From: Methanobacteriota archaeon
GTDB taxonomy: Archaea; Halobacteriota; Bog-38; Methanoflorentales; Methanoflorentaceae
Reading direction: 5' to 3'
Assembly (NCBI GenBank): GCA_003170935.1
Contig: PMYA01000056.1
Coordinates: 1 to 7,206, forward strand
Length of the DNA stretch: 7,206 nt
Each line of letters opens with the position of its first letter. The first letter of the stretch is position 1. Positions 1-4,964 of this stretch are shown piece after piece. Under the pieces are notes generated by a model. That model did no database searches. It saw only the letters and a list, made by a program, of their open reading frames with translations, and was not told where the DNA came from. Made by a program: the position numbers and the translations under genes.

Positions 1-844
1 CTTCTGTTGGTTTCTTTATTTGATATTTTCTAGCAAAATAGGACAATATATTGCCTATATCTCTACGCAGCAGCTCGTCTGCGTTGGGATGCGACGCTGG
101 CACCCATTGCGGCCAATCAATTAGCGCAACTTTTTCGGTGGCACACACAATCACGTTGTACTCACTTAAATCGGCGTGGACGACACCGCAGCCATAAGCA
201 GATTTGATCTGCAACATAATATTTTCAAGGACGGTGGCTGGATTCTCAAGTGTAGTGCTGCCCAATTCACGTCCATTAAGGAGGCTCATAACGATAACAT
301 GTCGATTGTGCGAAATGGGCTTCGGGACAACAACACTATCATAGAGGCTAGTTAAAGCCTCAAATTCACTTTGAGCTGCCAGCCTTGAAGTGAGCATCCA
401 TGAACATCGTTCAGTTTTGCCAAAATAGCCCCGCGATAGTTTCACACGTCGAAACGTCGTGCCCTCTCTATGGAATTTCACAATGACGATCTGACCATTT
501 ACTTGCTCTGCGTCATAAATATCAGACTCCTTTCCAACACCCACTTTCGATCCGAAGGATTCTATTACATTGCGCTGAACGAGTGTATTAATGCCAAGGG
601 CGTCGTACCCTGCAAAGGTCAGCTTATAGCCGACATAGTGGGCAGTTTTCCGCTGAACGAGCTTATATTTGGAAAGCCGTCCTATTCGGTAACCCACCTC
701 TTCTGGTGGCATTCGAGCATAGTAGGGCAGATTGTCAACTGGAACCCAGTCAAAAACACGCATAGCGCTCTCGACCGCGTGCAATACTCTGAAATCATAT
801 CGTTCCAGATTCCTAAATTCGCGTGCAATATCCTGAAGCACCAT
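1..844 (-). CDS. rio2: RIO2-type serine/threonine protein kinase/ATPase (3' end off window)
   Basis: I translated this minus-strand frame from the ATG at 844 to the left edge: 281 codons without a stop. Residues 1 to about 90 match the RIO2 N-terminal winged-helix region (key part DFRVLHAVESAMR, then WVPVD). The kinase domain follows, with a glycine loop GVGKESD (102-108), the ATP-contacting lysine K123 in VIVKFHREG, the catalytic loop HADLSEYN (223-230, D225) and the metal-binding IDWPQ (242-246, D243). These motifs separate RIO2 from RIO1. RIO2 acts in late maturation of the small ribosomal subunit in archaea and eukaryotes, probably as an ATPase switch. In-frame TGA lies 10 codons upstream of the ATG, so the start is tightly bounded; GTG at 841 is the only close rival. 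A purine run (agaagg) sits just upstream. The gene is divergent from ncsA. Only the last few residues should be missing. Confidence 0.93.
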   Translation of the reverse strand, partial: MVLQDIAREFRNLERYDFRVLHAVESAMRVFDWVPVDNLPYYARMPPEEVGYRIGRLSKYKLVQRKTAHYVGYKLTFAGYDALGINTLVQRNVIESFGSKVGVGKESDIYDAEQVNGQIVIVKFHREGTTFRRVKLSRGYFGKTERCSWMLTSRLAAQSEFEALTSLYDSVVVPKPISHNRHVIVMSLLNGRELGSTTLENPATVLENIMLQIKSAYGCGVVHADLSEYNVIVCATEKVALIDWPQWVPASHPNADELLRRDIGNILSYFARKYQIKKPTE

Positions 845-922
845 AGCAGCCCTTCTACTCTGAGTTTTGCATCACGCGTGACAGAACACTTTATTAGTAT
901 TTGTCCAGAGATTAAGTAAGAC
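845..922. promoter_or_regulatory. Divergent promoter region between rio2 and ncsA
   Basis: Both genes must start within these 78 bp. The one AT-rich patch (about 889-903, ctttattagtat) can serve as TATA element in both directions. Reading plus, its centre is about 30 nt before the ncsA ATG, so the ncsA transcript would be nearly leaderless, which fits the absence of a ribosome-binding site there. Reading minus, it lies about 50 nt before the rio2 ATG, leaving a short leader. Element assignment is by eye. Confidence 0.45.
872..881. promoter_or_regulatory. Perfect 10-bp palindrome, possible operator
   Basis: TCACGCGTGA reads the same on both strands and lies inside the divergent promoter, between the shared AT-rich patch and the predicted rio2 transcription start. 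A dimeric regulator bound here could affect rio2, ncsA or both. No regulator is identified, and a single 10-bp palindrome can occur by chance. Confidence 0.3.
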
Positions 923-1816
923 ATGAAGTGCGATAAATGTAGCGCGAGCGCCATTCTTTTTCAGCGGTATTCGGGACTTCACTTATGTACGTCACACTTC
1001 ATCTCCGACGTTGAAAAGAAGATCAAGAGAGAGGTACGAAAGGAGAAGATTGAAGGAACGCTTGCAATAGCATTGAGCGGCGGGAAGGACAGTGCCGTCA
1101 CGTTGAGTGTTTTAAATGATCTACTTTCGCGCCGCGGCGTTGACATGATAGCAATCAGCGTCGACGAGGGTATCACTGGATATCGCGAGAGAGCGCTCGA
1201 ATCAGCAGCAACGCTTGTAGCAGAGCTCGGCATCAGATGGGAAGTGGCATCGTTCGAGCAGTATTTTGGCGTAAGAATCGATCAAGTAAACGAACGCCCG
1301 TGCACTGTTTGCGGCATCCTCCGGCGATCACTTCTCAACCGTCTAGCGAAGGCGGTCGGCGCTTCAGCACTAGCCACAGGGCATAATCTTGATGATGAAG
1401 CACAAACCGTGCAAATGAACTACTTAAGAGGGGATATAGACCGGCTGCTCAGGCTTGACCATCCCGCCAAAGAAGGACTCGTTCGGCGCGTAAAACCGCT
1501 CAAATACGTCCCTGAAAAAGAAGTGGCGCTCTACGCTATTCTTAAGGGCATTCCAATTAATCTCGATGAGTGCAGGTTTTCGGCTGGAGTTTTTAGAGCA
1601 GAAGTCCGCGATATGCTTAACGATCTGGAGCTTAGGCACCCAGGAACTAAATATTCGCTCGTAAGAGGTCTTGGACGGATCTTACAGTTGACGACACGCT
1701 CACCTTTTGAGCTCGGTCAATGTACCAGATGCAAGGAACCCGCAGTGCGCACCTTCTGCCAAAGCTGCGAAGTCCTTGAAAAGTTGCGTTCGACAGACTT
1801 AGACAGGACCATCTGA
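923..1816 (+). CDS. ncsA: tRNA 2-thiolation ATPase, NcsA/Ncs6/TtuA family
   Basis: The 297-residue product belongs to the TtcA/TtuA PP-loop family. It adenylates U34 of tRNAs and replaces its 2-oxygen with sulfur, drawing sulfur from a ubiquitin-like SAMP carrier in archaea. Visible parts in order: an N-terminal zinc-binding knuckle (C3, C6, C22, H25), the PP-loop SGGKDS (52-57) that binds ATP, the cysteine pair PCTVCG (C127, C130), the family motif GHNLDDEAQT (153-162), a third conserved cysteine C217 in DECRFS, and a C-terminal zinc ribbon (C267, C270, C279, C282). C127, C130 and C217 are the expected iron-sulfur cluster ligands. All key residues and the usual length are present. The gene is convergent with ftsZ2 across 36 bp. 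There is no clear ribosome-binding site before the ATG. The pathway assignment comes from the family; substrate U34 versus U54 (the TtuA position) cannot be decided from sequence. Confidence 0.88.
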   Translation: MKCDKCSASAILFQRYSGLHLCTSHFISDVEKKIKREVRKEKIEGTLAIALSGGKDSAVTLSVLNDLLSRRGVDMIAISVDEGITGYRERALESAATLVAELGIRWEVASFEQYFGVRIDQVNERPCTVCGILRRSLLNRLAKAVGASALATGHNLDDEAQTVQMNYLRGDIDRLLRLDHPAKEGLVRRVKPLKYVPEKEVALYAILKGIPINLDECRFSAGVFRAEVRDMLNDLELRHPGTKYSLVRGLGRILQLTTRSPFELGQCTRCKEPAVRTFCQSCEVLEKLRSTDLDRTI

Positions 1817-1852
1817 AAGCGGATTTTCTTGACAGCGCTTAATTAAATTATC

Positions 1853-3001
1853 TTAAAAAATATTGTCAATTTCGCCGTATTCAAGCTCACGACTATAATC
1901 TCTGATGCTTGTTCCCTTTTTAACGCTGCTTGCAACGTTTTTTTCGCTTTGGAACTTGAAAAGCTCACCTTTGGTCGGCCCTAAGACTTGAGCAGATTGG
2001 ACCCCTGTCACAATGGACATTACTCGCACACGCCCCTCGTAATCTTTAAGAATACGCGCGCCCCAAATGACGTTTGCGTTAGGATCTAACTGTGAGGTGA
2101 GGGCCTTAGAGATGTCCTCGGCCTCCTTCAACGTTAAGTCAGGCCCGCCTGTGATATGGATCAACGCTCCTTTTGCACCGCGGAAGTCCACTTCAAGTAA
2201 TGGATGGTTAAATGCTTCATGGACTACATCTCGTGCCTTGTCTTTGCTATGCGACTCACCGACAAGCATAGCAGCAACGCCACCACTGTTCATTATTGTT
2301 CGAACGTCTGCGTAGTCAAGGTTTATCAGAGACGGTTGTGTGATGGTTTCAGAGATCCCTTTTACGGTCTCCGATATGATCTGATCCATCACTGAAAATG
2401 CCTGGTCAATCGGCAAGTTAGGTACATAATCAAGAAGACGATTGTTATCAAGAACAATCACCGTATCGGCATCTTTCCGCAAGTCTTCAAGTCCTTCTTC
2501 GGCCTTTATCAACCGCGCCCGTTCGACGTTGAATGGCGTTGAAACCATTGCTACGACAATGGCACCTTGAGCTTTTGCGACCTGTGCGACAATTGGCGCA
2601 GCGCCTGTGCCTGTTCCACCCCCCATCCCGGCAGTGATAAACACAAGATCGGCGTCTTTGAGGAGCGTTTCTAAAGTTCGGAGACCCAACTCGGTCGCAC
2701 GTCGTCCAACCTCTGGATCGCCTCCCGCGCCTAAACCGTTGGTGATCGATAGGCCAACTAATACCTTTACGTCCGACTCGATCATGTCGAGATGTTGCTT
2801 ATCAGTGTTGAGCGCGATCGTTTCTGCTCCCTCGACTCCGATATTATAGAGTCGGTTGATTGTGTTGTTGCCAGCTCCTCCACAGCCAATAATGAGTATT
2901 CGAGGAGCTCCAAATTCCTCTTCTTCGTCACTTTGAGGCACCTGAGGTCGCTGCTTTTCCATCTCGCATCGCCGCAAAGCCTCTTCGACTATACTTTGCA
3001 T
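1853..3001 (-). CDS. ftsZ2: Cell division protein FtsZ, archaeal FtsZ2 type
   Basis: This is the tubulin-like GTPase that polymerises into the division ring. Numbered from the ATG at 3001 (382 aa), it shows the nucleotide-binding GCGGAGNN (39-46), the tubulin signature GGGTGTG (127-133), the [10 protein letters not shown] stretch (154-163), [10 protein letters not shown] (186-195) and the T7 synergy loop NLDYAD (227-232) that completes GTP hydrolysis on the neighbouring subunit. As I recall, [17 protein letters not shown] and [10 protein letters not shown] are typical of FtsZ2 rather than FtsZ1; in haloarchaea FtsZ2 drives constriction. The N-terminal MQSIVEEAL and acidic EEEEFG also fit FtsZ2. 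The C-terminus ends in a short polar tail, GEIDNIF. I chose the ATG over an in-frame GTG at 3013 because a good ribosome-binding site overlaps that GTG and sits 8 nt before the ATG. The gene follows cdrS by 17 nt and is surely co-transcribed with it. Confidence 0.96.
   Translation of the reverse strand: MQSIVEEALRRCEMEKQRPQVPQSDEEEEFGAPRILIIGCGGAGNNTINRLYNIGVEGAETIALNTDKQHLDMIESDVKVLVGLSITNGLGAGGDPEVGRRATELGLRTLETLLKDADLVFITAGMGGGTGTGAAPIVAQVAKAQGAIVVAMVSTPFNVERARLIKAEEGLEDLRKDADTVIVLDNNRLLDYVPNLPIDQAFSVMDQIISETVKGISETITQPSLINLDYADVRTIMNSGGVAAMLVGESHSKDKARDVVHEAFNHPLLEVDFRGAKGALIHITGGPDLTLKEAEDISKALTSQLDPNANVIWGARILKDYEGRVRVMSIVTGVQSAQVLGPTKGELFKFQSEKNVASSVKKGTSIRDYSRELEYGEIDNIF
1855..1860 (-). 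terminator. Possible U-tract terminator at the ftsZ2 end
   Basis: On the minus strand six T residues span the last Phe codon and the stop codon of ftsZ2. Archaeal termination commonly uses U-tracts, and convergent ncsA ends only 36 bp away, so termination near here is needed. No stem is evident, and the tract is also explained by the codons. Confidence 0.25.
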
Positions 3002-3009
3002 ATACACCG

Positions 3010-3016
3010 TCACCTC
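3010..3016 (-). promoter_or_regulatory. Ribosome-binding site of ftsZ2
   Basis: GAGGTGA on the minus strand matches the archaeal anti-Shine-Dalgarno sequence. It is 8 nt upstream of the ATG at 3001 and overlaps the alternative GTG at 3011-3013, so it decides the start. It lies in the 17-nt gap after the cdrS stop, which lets ftsZ2 be translated from a shared message. Confidence 0.75.
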
Positions 3017-3018
3017 TT

Positions 3019-3195
3019 CTAAATCAAAACTGAACTTCGTTCTTTTCTACTCAAGAGCTTCTCGTAATGGGTATCAACTAAGTCCCGAACAGCTGCTCGT
3101 ATTGCTTCGCTCTTTGAGGGAAATTCTCCCGCTGTTACTAGTAAATCTATTAGTTCGAGCTGTTGTTTGGGTAATCTCAGGGTGATTCGCTCCAT
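3019..3195 (-). CDS. cdrS: CdrS-like ribbon-helix-helix transcription regulator
   Basis: This 58-residue protein starts with the MERITLRLP beta strand, which pairs in a dimer to contact DNA bases. It continues with a first helix ([13 protein letters not shown]), the FPSKSEAIR turn and second helix that define the MetJ/Arc/CopG fold, and a short charged tail. Small ribbon-helix-helix proteins of this size precede ftsZ2 in many euryarchaea; in haloarchaea CdrS is reported to control ftsZ2 and division. The name rests on fold, size and position. The frame stays open upstream to 3261, but that extension lacks family resemblance and would run through the repeat modules, so I start at the ATG at 3195. 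No ribosome-binding site precedes it. Because the upstream repeats resemble operators for a dimeric factor, autoregulation of cdrS-ftsZ2 is a reasonable inference. Confidence 0.85.
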   Translation of the reverse strand: MERITLRLPKQQLELIDLLVTAGEFPSKSEAIRAAVRDLVDTHYEKLLSRKERSSVLI

Positions 3196-3219
3196 AGCAC
3201 TTATTTGGAAGTATATAGC

Positions 3220-3247
3220 GTCAGACGGAAAGCAGACATCTGTCTGC
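3220..3247. promoter_or_regulatory. Operator-like module A, cdrS-proximal
   Basis: Three six-base half-sites occur in fixed order: direct TCAGAC (3221-3226), direct GCAGAC (3232-3237, 11 bp on) and inverted GTCTGC (3242-3247). The last two form an inverted repeat, GCAGACA-TC-TGTCTGC. The module lies 25-53 bp upstream of the cdrS ATG, next to a TATATA at 3212-3217. Confidence 0.6.
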
Positions 3248-3274
3248 CTACGAGACCACAAAAAGCTGCCATTT

Positions 3275-3303
3275 GTCAGACGCTCGTCAGATATATGTCT
3301 GAC
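3275..3303. promoter_or_regulatory. Operator-like module B, cdrS-distal
   Basis: This repeats the architecture of module A exactly 55 bp further from cdrS: direct TCAGAC (3276-3281), direct TCAGAT (3287-3292) and inverted GTCTGA (3297-3302). GTCAGA-TATATG-TCTGAC is a perfect inverted repeat whose spacer contains a TATA-like sequence. Over 27 bp it matches module A at 19 positions, with the matches concentrated in the half-sites. Confidence 0.6.
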
Positions 3304-3343
3304 TTGAGTTCACCTTATTACTTTATTAAACTTCCGTTATCGC

Positions 3344-3352
3344 TTTTTTATA
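3344..3352 (-). promoter_or_regulatory. Candidate TATA box for cdrS-ftsZ2
   Basis: TATAAAAAA on the minus strand is the best TATA-like element upstream of cdrS. A start about 25 nt downstream (near 3324) would give a leader of about 130 nt containing both operator-like modules. The TATATA inside module B (start near 3267) is a competing choice. The plus strand here is also AT-rich, so direction is not certain. Confidence 0.4.
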
Positions 3353-3493
3353 TCGACGAGCGATAAAAATCCCACCATATTCTTTGACAACAAAGGTGAC
3401 TGATCAACCTGAAACAAAAAGCATATAGCACTTTTAAGGTCTTCAGCTGAACACAGTAAAGAATAAGTAATAACGGCAGCAATACTGTCGTCA

Positions 3494-3567
3494 CCCGCCT
3501 TAACTCAGTCTGGCAGAGTGGTCGGCTGTAGACCGATTTGTCCCCCGTTCAAATCGGGGAGGCGGGA
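3494..3567 (+). tRNA. tRNA-Tyr (GUA)
   Basis: The cloverleaf is complete: acceptor CCCGCCT/AGGCGGG with discriminator A, D arm ACTC/GAGT, anticodon stem GTCGG/CCGAT with loop CTGTAGA (anticodon GTA at 3528-3530), and T arm CCCCG/CGGGG with loop TTCAAAT. The C1-G72 pair is the archaeal/eukaryotic tyrosine identity element. There is no intron, although archaeal tRNA-Tyr genes often have one, and CCA is not encoded. It lies 15 nt before tRNA-Phe, so the two are probably one transcript. The AT-rich stretch at about 3421-3440 is a weak promoter candidate. Confidence 0.96.
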
Positions 3568-3582
3568 CTCATACGACAAGAC

Positions 3583-3656
3583 GCTCCAGTAGCTCAGCCT
3601 GGGAGAGCGCCAGACTGAAGATCTGGTTGTCCCCGGTTCAAATCCGGGCTGGGGCA
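3583..3656 (+). tRNA. tRNA-Phe (GAA)
   Basis: Acceptor GCTCCAG pairs with CTGGGGC (one G-T), with discriminator A. The anticodon stem CCAGA/TCTGG closes loop CTGAAGA, anticodon GAA at 3617-3619. The T arm is CCCGG/CCGGG with loop TTCAAAT. CCA is not encoded. A TTTT run follows directly at 3657-3660 and could end the Tyr-Phe transcript. Confidence 0.96.
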
Positions 3657-3665
3657 TTTTCAACA

Positions 3666-3713
3666 AGCAGGCAACATAGGTAAGGGACTCCCACCCCTTC
3701 TGTTGAACCTGCT
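3666..3713 (+). other. Long imperfect hairpin downstream of tRNA-Phe
   Basis: Three nested helices can form: AGCAGG/CCTGCT (3666-3671 with 3708-3713), CAACA/TGTTG (3672-3676 with 3701-3705, beside an AA bulge) and AAGGG/CCCTT (3682-3686 with 3695-3699), closing an 8-nt loop. That is 16 base pairs in 48 nt. The strand of any transcript is unknown. The segment starts 9 nt after tRNA-Phe, so it could be part of that transcript's 3' trailer. Confidence 0.4.
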
Positions 3714-3843
3714 AAAAAGCTATCGCCTTGAATTAGGATCGCTTCGTCCTGAACGTTCCTGTATGCAATATCCCCCACGTATGGAAGGCGAGACCAAGGG
3801 TCGCGTTACCTTGAGCAACAAACGTGTTCAACATCGCCTTTCA

Positions 3844-4008
3844 TGATACGCGCACATCAATTTTCGACATTCAAGCCATTGTATACAAGTTGAAGTTTAA
3901 ACTCGAAGGTATCAATTACCTCCCCAAGTTAGATACGCTAGCGAAAGCGAGCTCTCCTTCGCCAAACTGCCGCAAAATGTCTGCCGTTGCGTGTACAACT
4001 TTTATATA
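3844..4008 (-). pseudogene. Possible frameshifted remnant, faintly Alba-like
   Basis: On the minus strand, three segments read like one small protein if two frame changes are allowed. Frame one (about 4008-3923) gives a stretch containing ILRQFGEGELAFASVSN. A neighbouring frame (about 3925-3863) gives EVIDTFEFKLQLVYNGLNVE. The first frame resumes (3864-3844) with KIDVRVS and a stop. The order QF-x-EG, then a VID-x-x-E segment, then a VE-x-I-x-V strand recalls the chromatin protein Alba, but the likeness is weak and made by eye. There is no Met start, and the upstream edge coincides with the tRNA-Gly TATA box. It may equally be chance. Confidence 0.2.
3930..3939 (+). repeat. TAGATACGCT repeat, copy 1
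   Basis: First of three exact 10-bp copies within about 1 kb. It shares 11 bp (adding a 3' A) with copy 3. It lies inside the possible gene remnant. Confidence 0.5.
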
Positions 4009-4009
4009 G
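4000..4009 (+). promoter_or_regulatory. TATA box for the tRNA-Gly/tRNA-Ser unit
   Basis: TTTTATATAG is a strong archaeal TATA element centred about 36 nt before tRNA-Gly, predicting a start near 4030 and a short 5' leader ending in TTTTT. Its complement (CTATATAAAA) is also TATA-like for minus-strand transcription towards the gene-free island. Confidence 0.6.
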
Positions 4010-4016
4010 ATACGCT
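4007..4016 (+). repeat. TAGATACGCT repeat, copy 2
   Basis: Overlaps the downstream edge of the tRNA-Gly TATA box. It shares 11 bp (adding a 5' A) with copy 3. Confidence 0.5.
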
Positions 4017-4040
4017 TGCATGATCGCATGCTCGATTTTT

Positions 4041-4113
4041 GCGCTGGTAGTGTAGTTGGTTATCACTGAGGCTTGCCAAGCCTCAAACCCGGGTTCGAAT
4101 CCCGGCTAGCGCA
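4041..4113 (+). tRNA. tRNA-Gly (GCC)
   Basis: Acceptor GCGCTGG pairs with CTAGCGC (one G-T), discriminator A. The anticodon stem GAGGC/GCCTC closes loop TTGCCAA with anticodon GCC at 4075-4077. The T arm is CCGGG/CCCGG with the standard TTCGAAT loop. CCA is not encoded. tRNA-Ser follows after 8 nt, and the TATA box at 4000 probably drives both. Confidence 0.96.
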
Positions 4114-4121
4114 TCGAACGT

Positions 4122-4222
4122 GCCGAGGTAGCCAAGTGGACTACGGCGCCAGCCTGGAGGTCTCGGAATCAGACAGCTGGTGAGGCTTTTGCCTCGCAGG
4201 GGTTCAAATCCCTTCCTCGGCG
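4122..4222 (+). tRNA. tRNA-Ser (GGA), intron-containing
   Basis: Acceptor GCCGAGG/CCTCGGC with discriminator G (the serine element), a long variable arm GAGGC-TTTT-GCCTC, and T arm AGGGG/CCCTT with loop TTCAAAT identify a type II serine tRNA. The anticodon stem CCAGC (4149-4153) pairs with GCTGG (4176-4180). Between them are 22 nt rather than 7: loop CTGGAG, a 15-nt intron, then A. Anticodon GGA is at 4156-4158. The mature tRNA would be 86 nt before CCA addition. The last 19 nt overlap, antisense, the end of the TlyA-like gene. Confidence 0.94.
4160..4174 (+). other. tRNA-Ser intron with bulge-helix-bulge splice site
   Basis: The 15-nt intron GTCTCGGAATCAGAC sits at the canonical position 37/38. 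Exon CTGG (4154-4157) pairs with intron TCAG (4169-4172) as a 4-bp central helix including one G-U pair. This leaves two 3-nt bulges, AGG cut as AG^G (after 4159) and ACA cut as AC^A (after 4174), as the archaeal splicing endonuclease needs. The inner helix beyond the first bulge is very weak, so this is a relaxed form. Confidence 0.88.
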
Positions 4223-4893
4223 TTAGTTCCGTTCGCACCCTTCTCAGCAATAACGAAAAGCTCTTCTTTTTGACTAGTAATTACTTCAAACGTTTTGAAG
4301 CCATACTCTTCAAATTGATGCAAAAAATCATTAAGAGGAAGATCCTTAGTTTTGCCTTTAAAAACCTGCAAAACGCGCCCACCAGCCTTAAGCGCCACAG
4401 AAGACTTTAAGAGGAGCTCTAAAGAGTCTTTTGGTTCTGCCGTAACATCATTCAAAATAACATCGAATTTAACCCCGAAACTCATAAAATCAAAAGAAAA
4501 GGCGTCAGTATACGTTAAAAGCACCTTATCGTTGTAGTGTTCGACAACGATGTCAAGAAGTTGCTTAAAGGAAGAACTAAACTCGATTGCGTATACTTTT
4601 TCAGCAAACTCCGCCGCGTACCACAAAAATCCCCCTGCACTTGAGCCGATGTCTAAAACGACGTCTCCTATTTTGATCAATCCAACGGCCTCTTGGATCC
4701 CTTTCAATTTCCAATAGCCAGCTGGCTTATCTACCGAGGCGGCGACAATTATGCTATTACCGTGCGTTACATCAAAAGAAGGTTTCAAGATCGCCCTACC
4801 GTCAACTGCGACTAACCCGCTCTTGATCGACCTTTGTGCTCGAGAGCGAGATGCGACAAGCTTTTCCTTAACGAGATACAAATCCAGCCGCAT
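4204..4893 (-). CDS. S4 and FtsJ domain RNA methyltransferase, TlyA-like
   Basis: From the ATG at 4893 the product is 229 residues. Residues 1 to about 55 are an S4 RNA-binding domain (MRLDLYLV, SRSRAQRSIKSG, V-x-VDG). The rest is an FtsJ-type Rossmann methyltransferase: the SAM motif VLDIGSSAGGF (79-89), acidic E104 after strand two, and a K-D-K-E set at K62, D149, K179 and E211 that fits ribose 2'-O methylation. Bacterial TlyA methylates 16S and 23S rRNA; the archaeal target is not known to me. The frame is open to an ATG at 4926, but MRLDLYLV is where this family normally begins. No ribosome-binding site is seen. The 3' end is odd: six codons and the stop lie antisense inside tRNA-Ser, adding a tail (GANGTNAEEGI) beyond the conserved domain. 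It is divergent from the ACT-domain gene. Confidence 0.82.
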   Translation of the reverse strand: MRLDLYLVKEKLVASRSRAQRSIKSGLVAVDGRAILKPSFDVTHGNSIIVAASVDKPAGYWKLKGIQEAVGLIKIGDVVLDIGSSAGGFLWYAAEFAEKVYAIEFSSSFKQLLDIVVEHYNDKVLLTYTDAFSFDFMSFGVKFDVILNDVTAEPKDSLELLLKSSVALKAGGRVLQVFKGKTKDLPLNDFLHQFEEYGFKTFEVITSQKEELFVIAEKGANGTNAEEGI

Positions 4894-4964
4894 GTTGTGC
4901 ACAAACTTCTTGTATGTGTCATTCATGAATAGATACGCTAAAAACCTTTACAAAATCGCCAAGC
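4894..4964. promoter_or_regulatory. Divergent promoter region, TlyA-like and ACT genes
   Basis: These 71 bp must hold both promoters. The plus-strand AT-rich gctaaaaacc (4938-4947) is 18-27 nt before the ACT-gene ATG, suggesting a leaderless transcript, since no ribosome-binding site is present. For the minus direction the same patch (gtttttagc) is the only weak candidate. Repeat copy 3 lies in the middle. Confidence 0.35.
4930..4939 (+). repeat. TAGATACGCT repeat, copy 3
   Basis: This copy lies in the divergent promoter between the TlyA-like and ACT-domain genes, next to the AT-rich patch. It shares an 11-bp match with each of the other two copies, on opposite sides. Confidence 0.5.

Larger units (their letters stand above)
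3657..4040. other. Gene-free island between two tRNA pairs
   Basis: No intact protein gene is convincing in these 384 nt. The left part (to about 3841) contains a strong hairpin and several longer-range complementary segments: TTCAACA at 3659-3665 and GTTCAACA at 3826-3833 both match TGTTGAAC at 3701-3708, while TCGCCTT at 3723-3729 and 3834-3840 both match AAGGCGA at 3785-3791. The right part shows protein-like but frame-broken coding on the minus strand, then the tRNA-Gly promoter. I looked for RNase P RNA, SRP RNA and 5S rRNA signatures and saw none. An unassigned structured RNA, decayed sequence, or both are possible. Confidence 0.5.

Noticed and set aside
470..919. 149-codon plus-strand open frame
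   Set aside because: It is antisense to the RIO2 gene, whose conserved motifs are all on the minus strand; the plus-strand product resembles nothing.
3002..3013. GTG start for ftsZ2 at 3013
   Set aside because: It overlaps the ribosome-binding site; the ATG at 3001 has correct spacing and matches the FtsZ2 N-terminus.
3196..3261. N-terminal extension of cdrS from an upstream start at 3261
   Set aside because: Ribbon-helix-helix proteins of this family begin at the MERITLRLP strand; the extension reads through operator-like module A.
3398..3452. C/D box small RNA suggested by gtgactga and ctga motifs
   Set aside because: Box C deviates from the consensus and the spacing to the first CTGA is too short for a guide segment.
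3824..4009. 61-codon plus-strand open frame in the tRNA island
   Set aside because: No recognisable domain, no ribosome-binding site and no promoter at a sensible distance; it opposes the possible minus-strand remnant.
4017..4040. Small inverted repeat (GCATG/CATGC) followed by TTTTT, terminator-like
   Set aside because: It lies between the TATA box and tRNA-Gly, so ending transcription there would silence the tRNAs; more likely leader sequence.
3657..4040. RNase P RNA, SRP RNA or 5S rRNA gene
   Set aside because: None of the conserved core sequences of these RNAs is visible on either strand.
4894..4926. Longer form of the TlyA-like protein from ATG 4926
   Set aside because: The 11 extra residues precede the normal S4-domain start and lack any supporting ribosome-binding site; not fully excluded.
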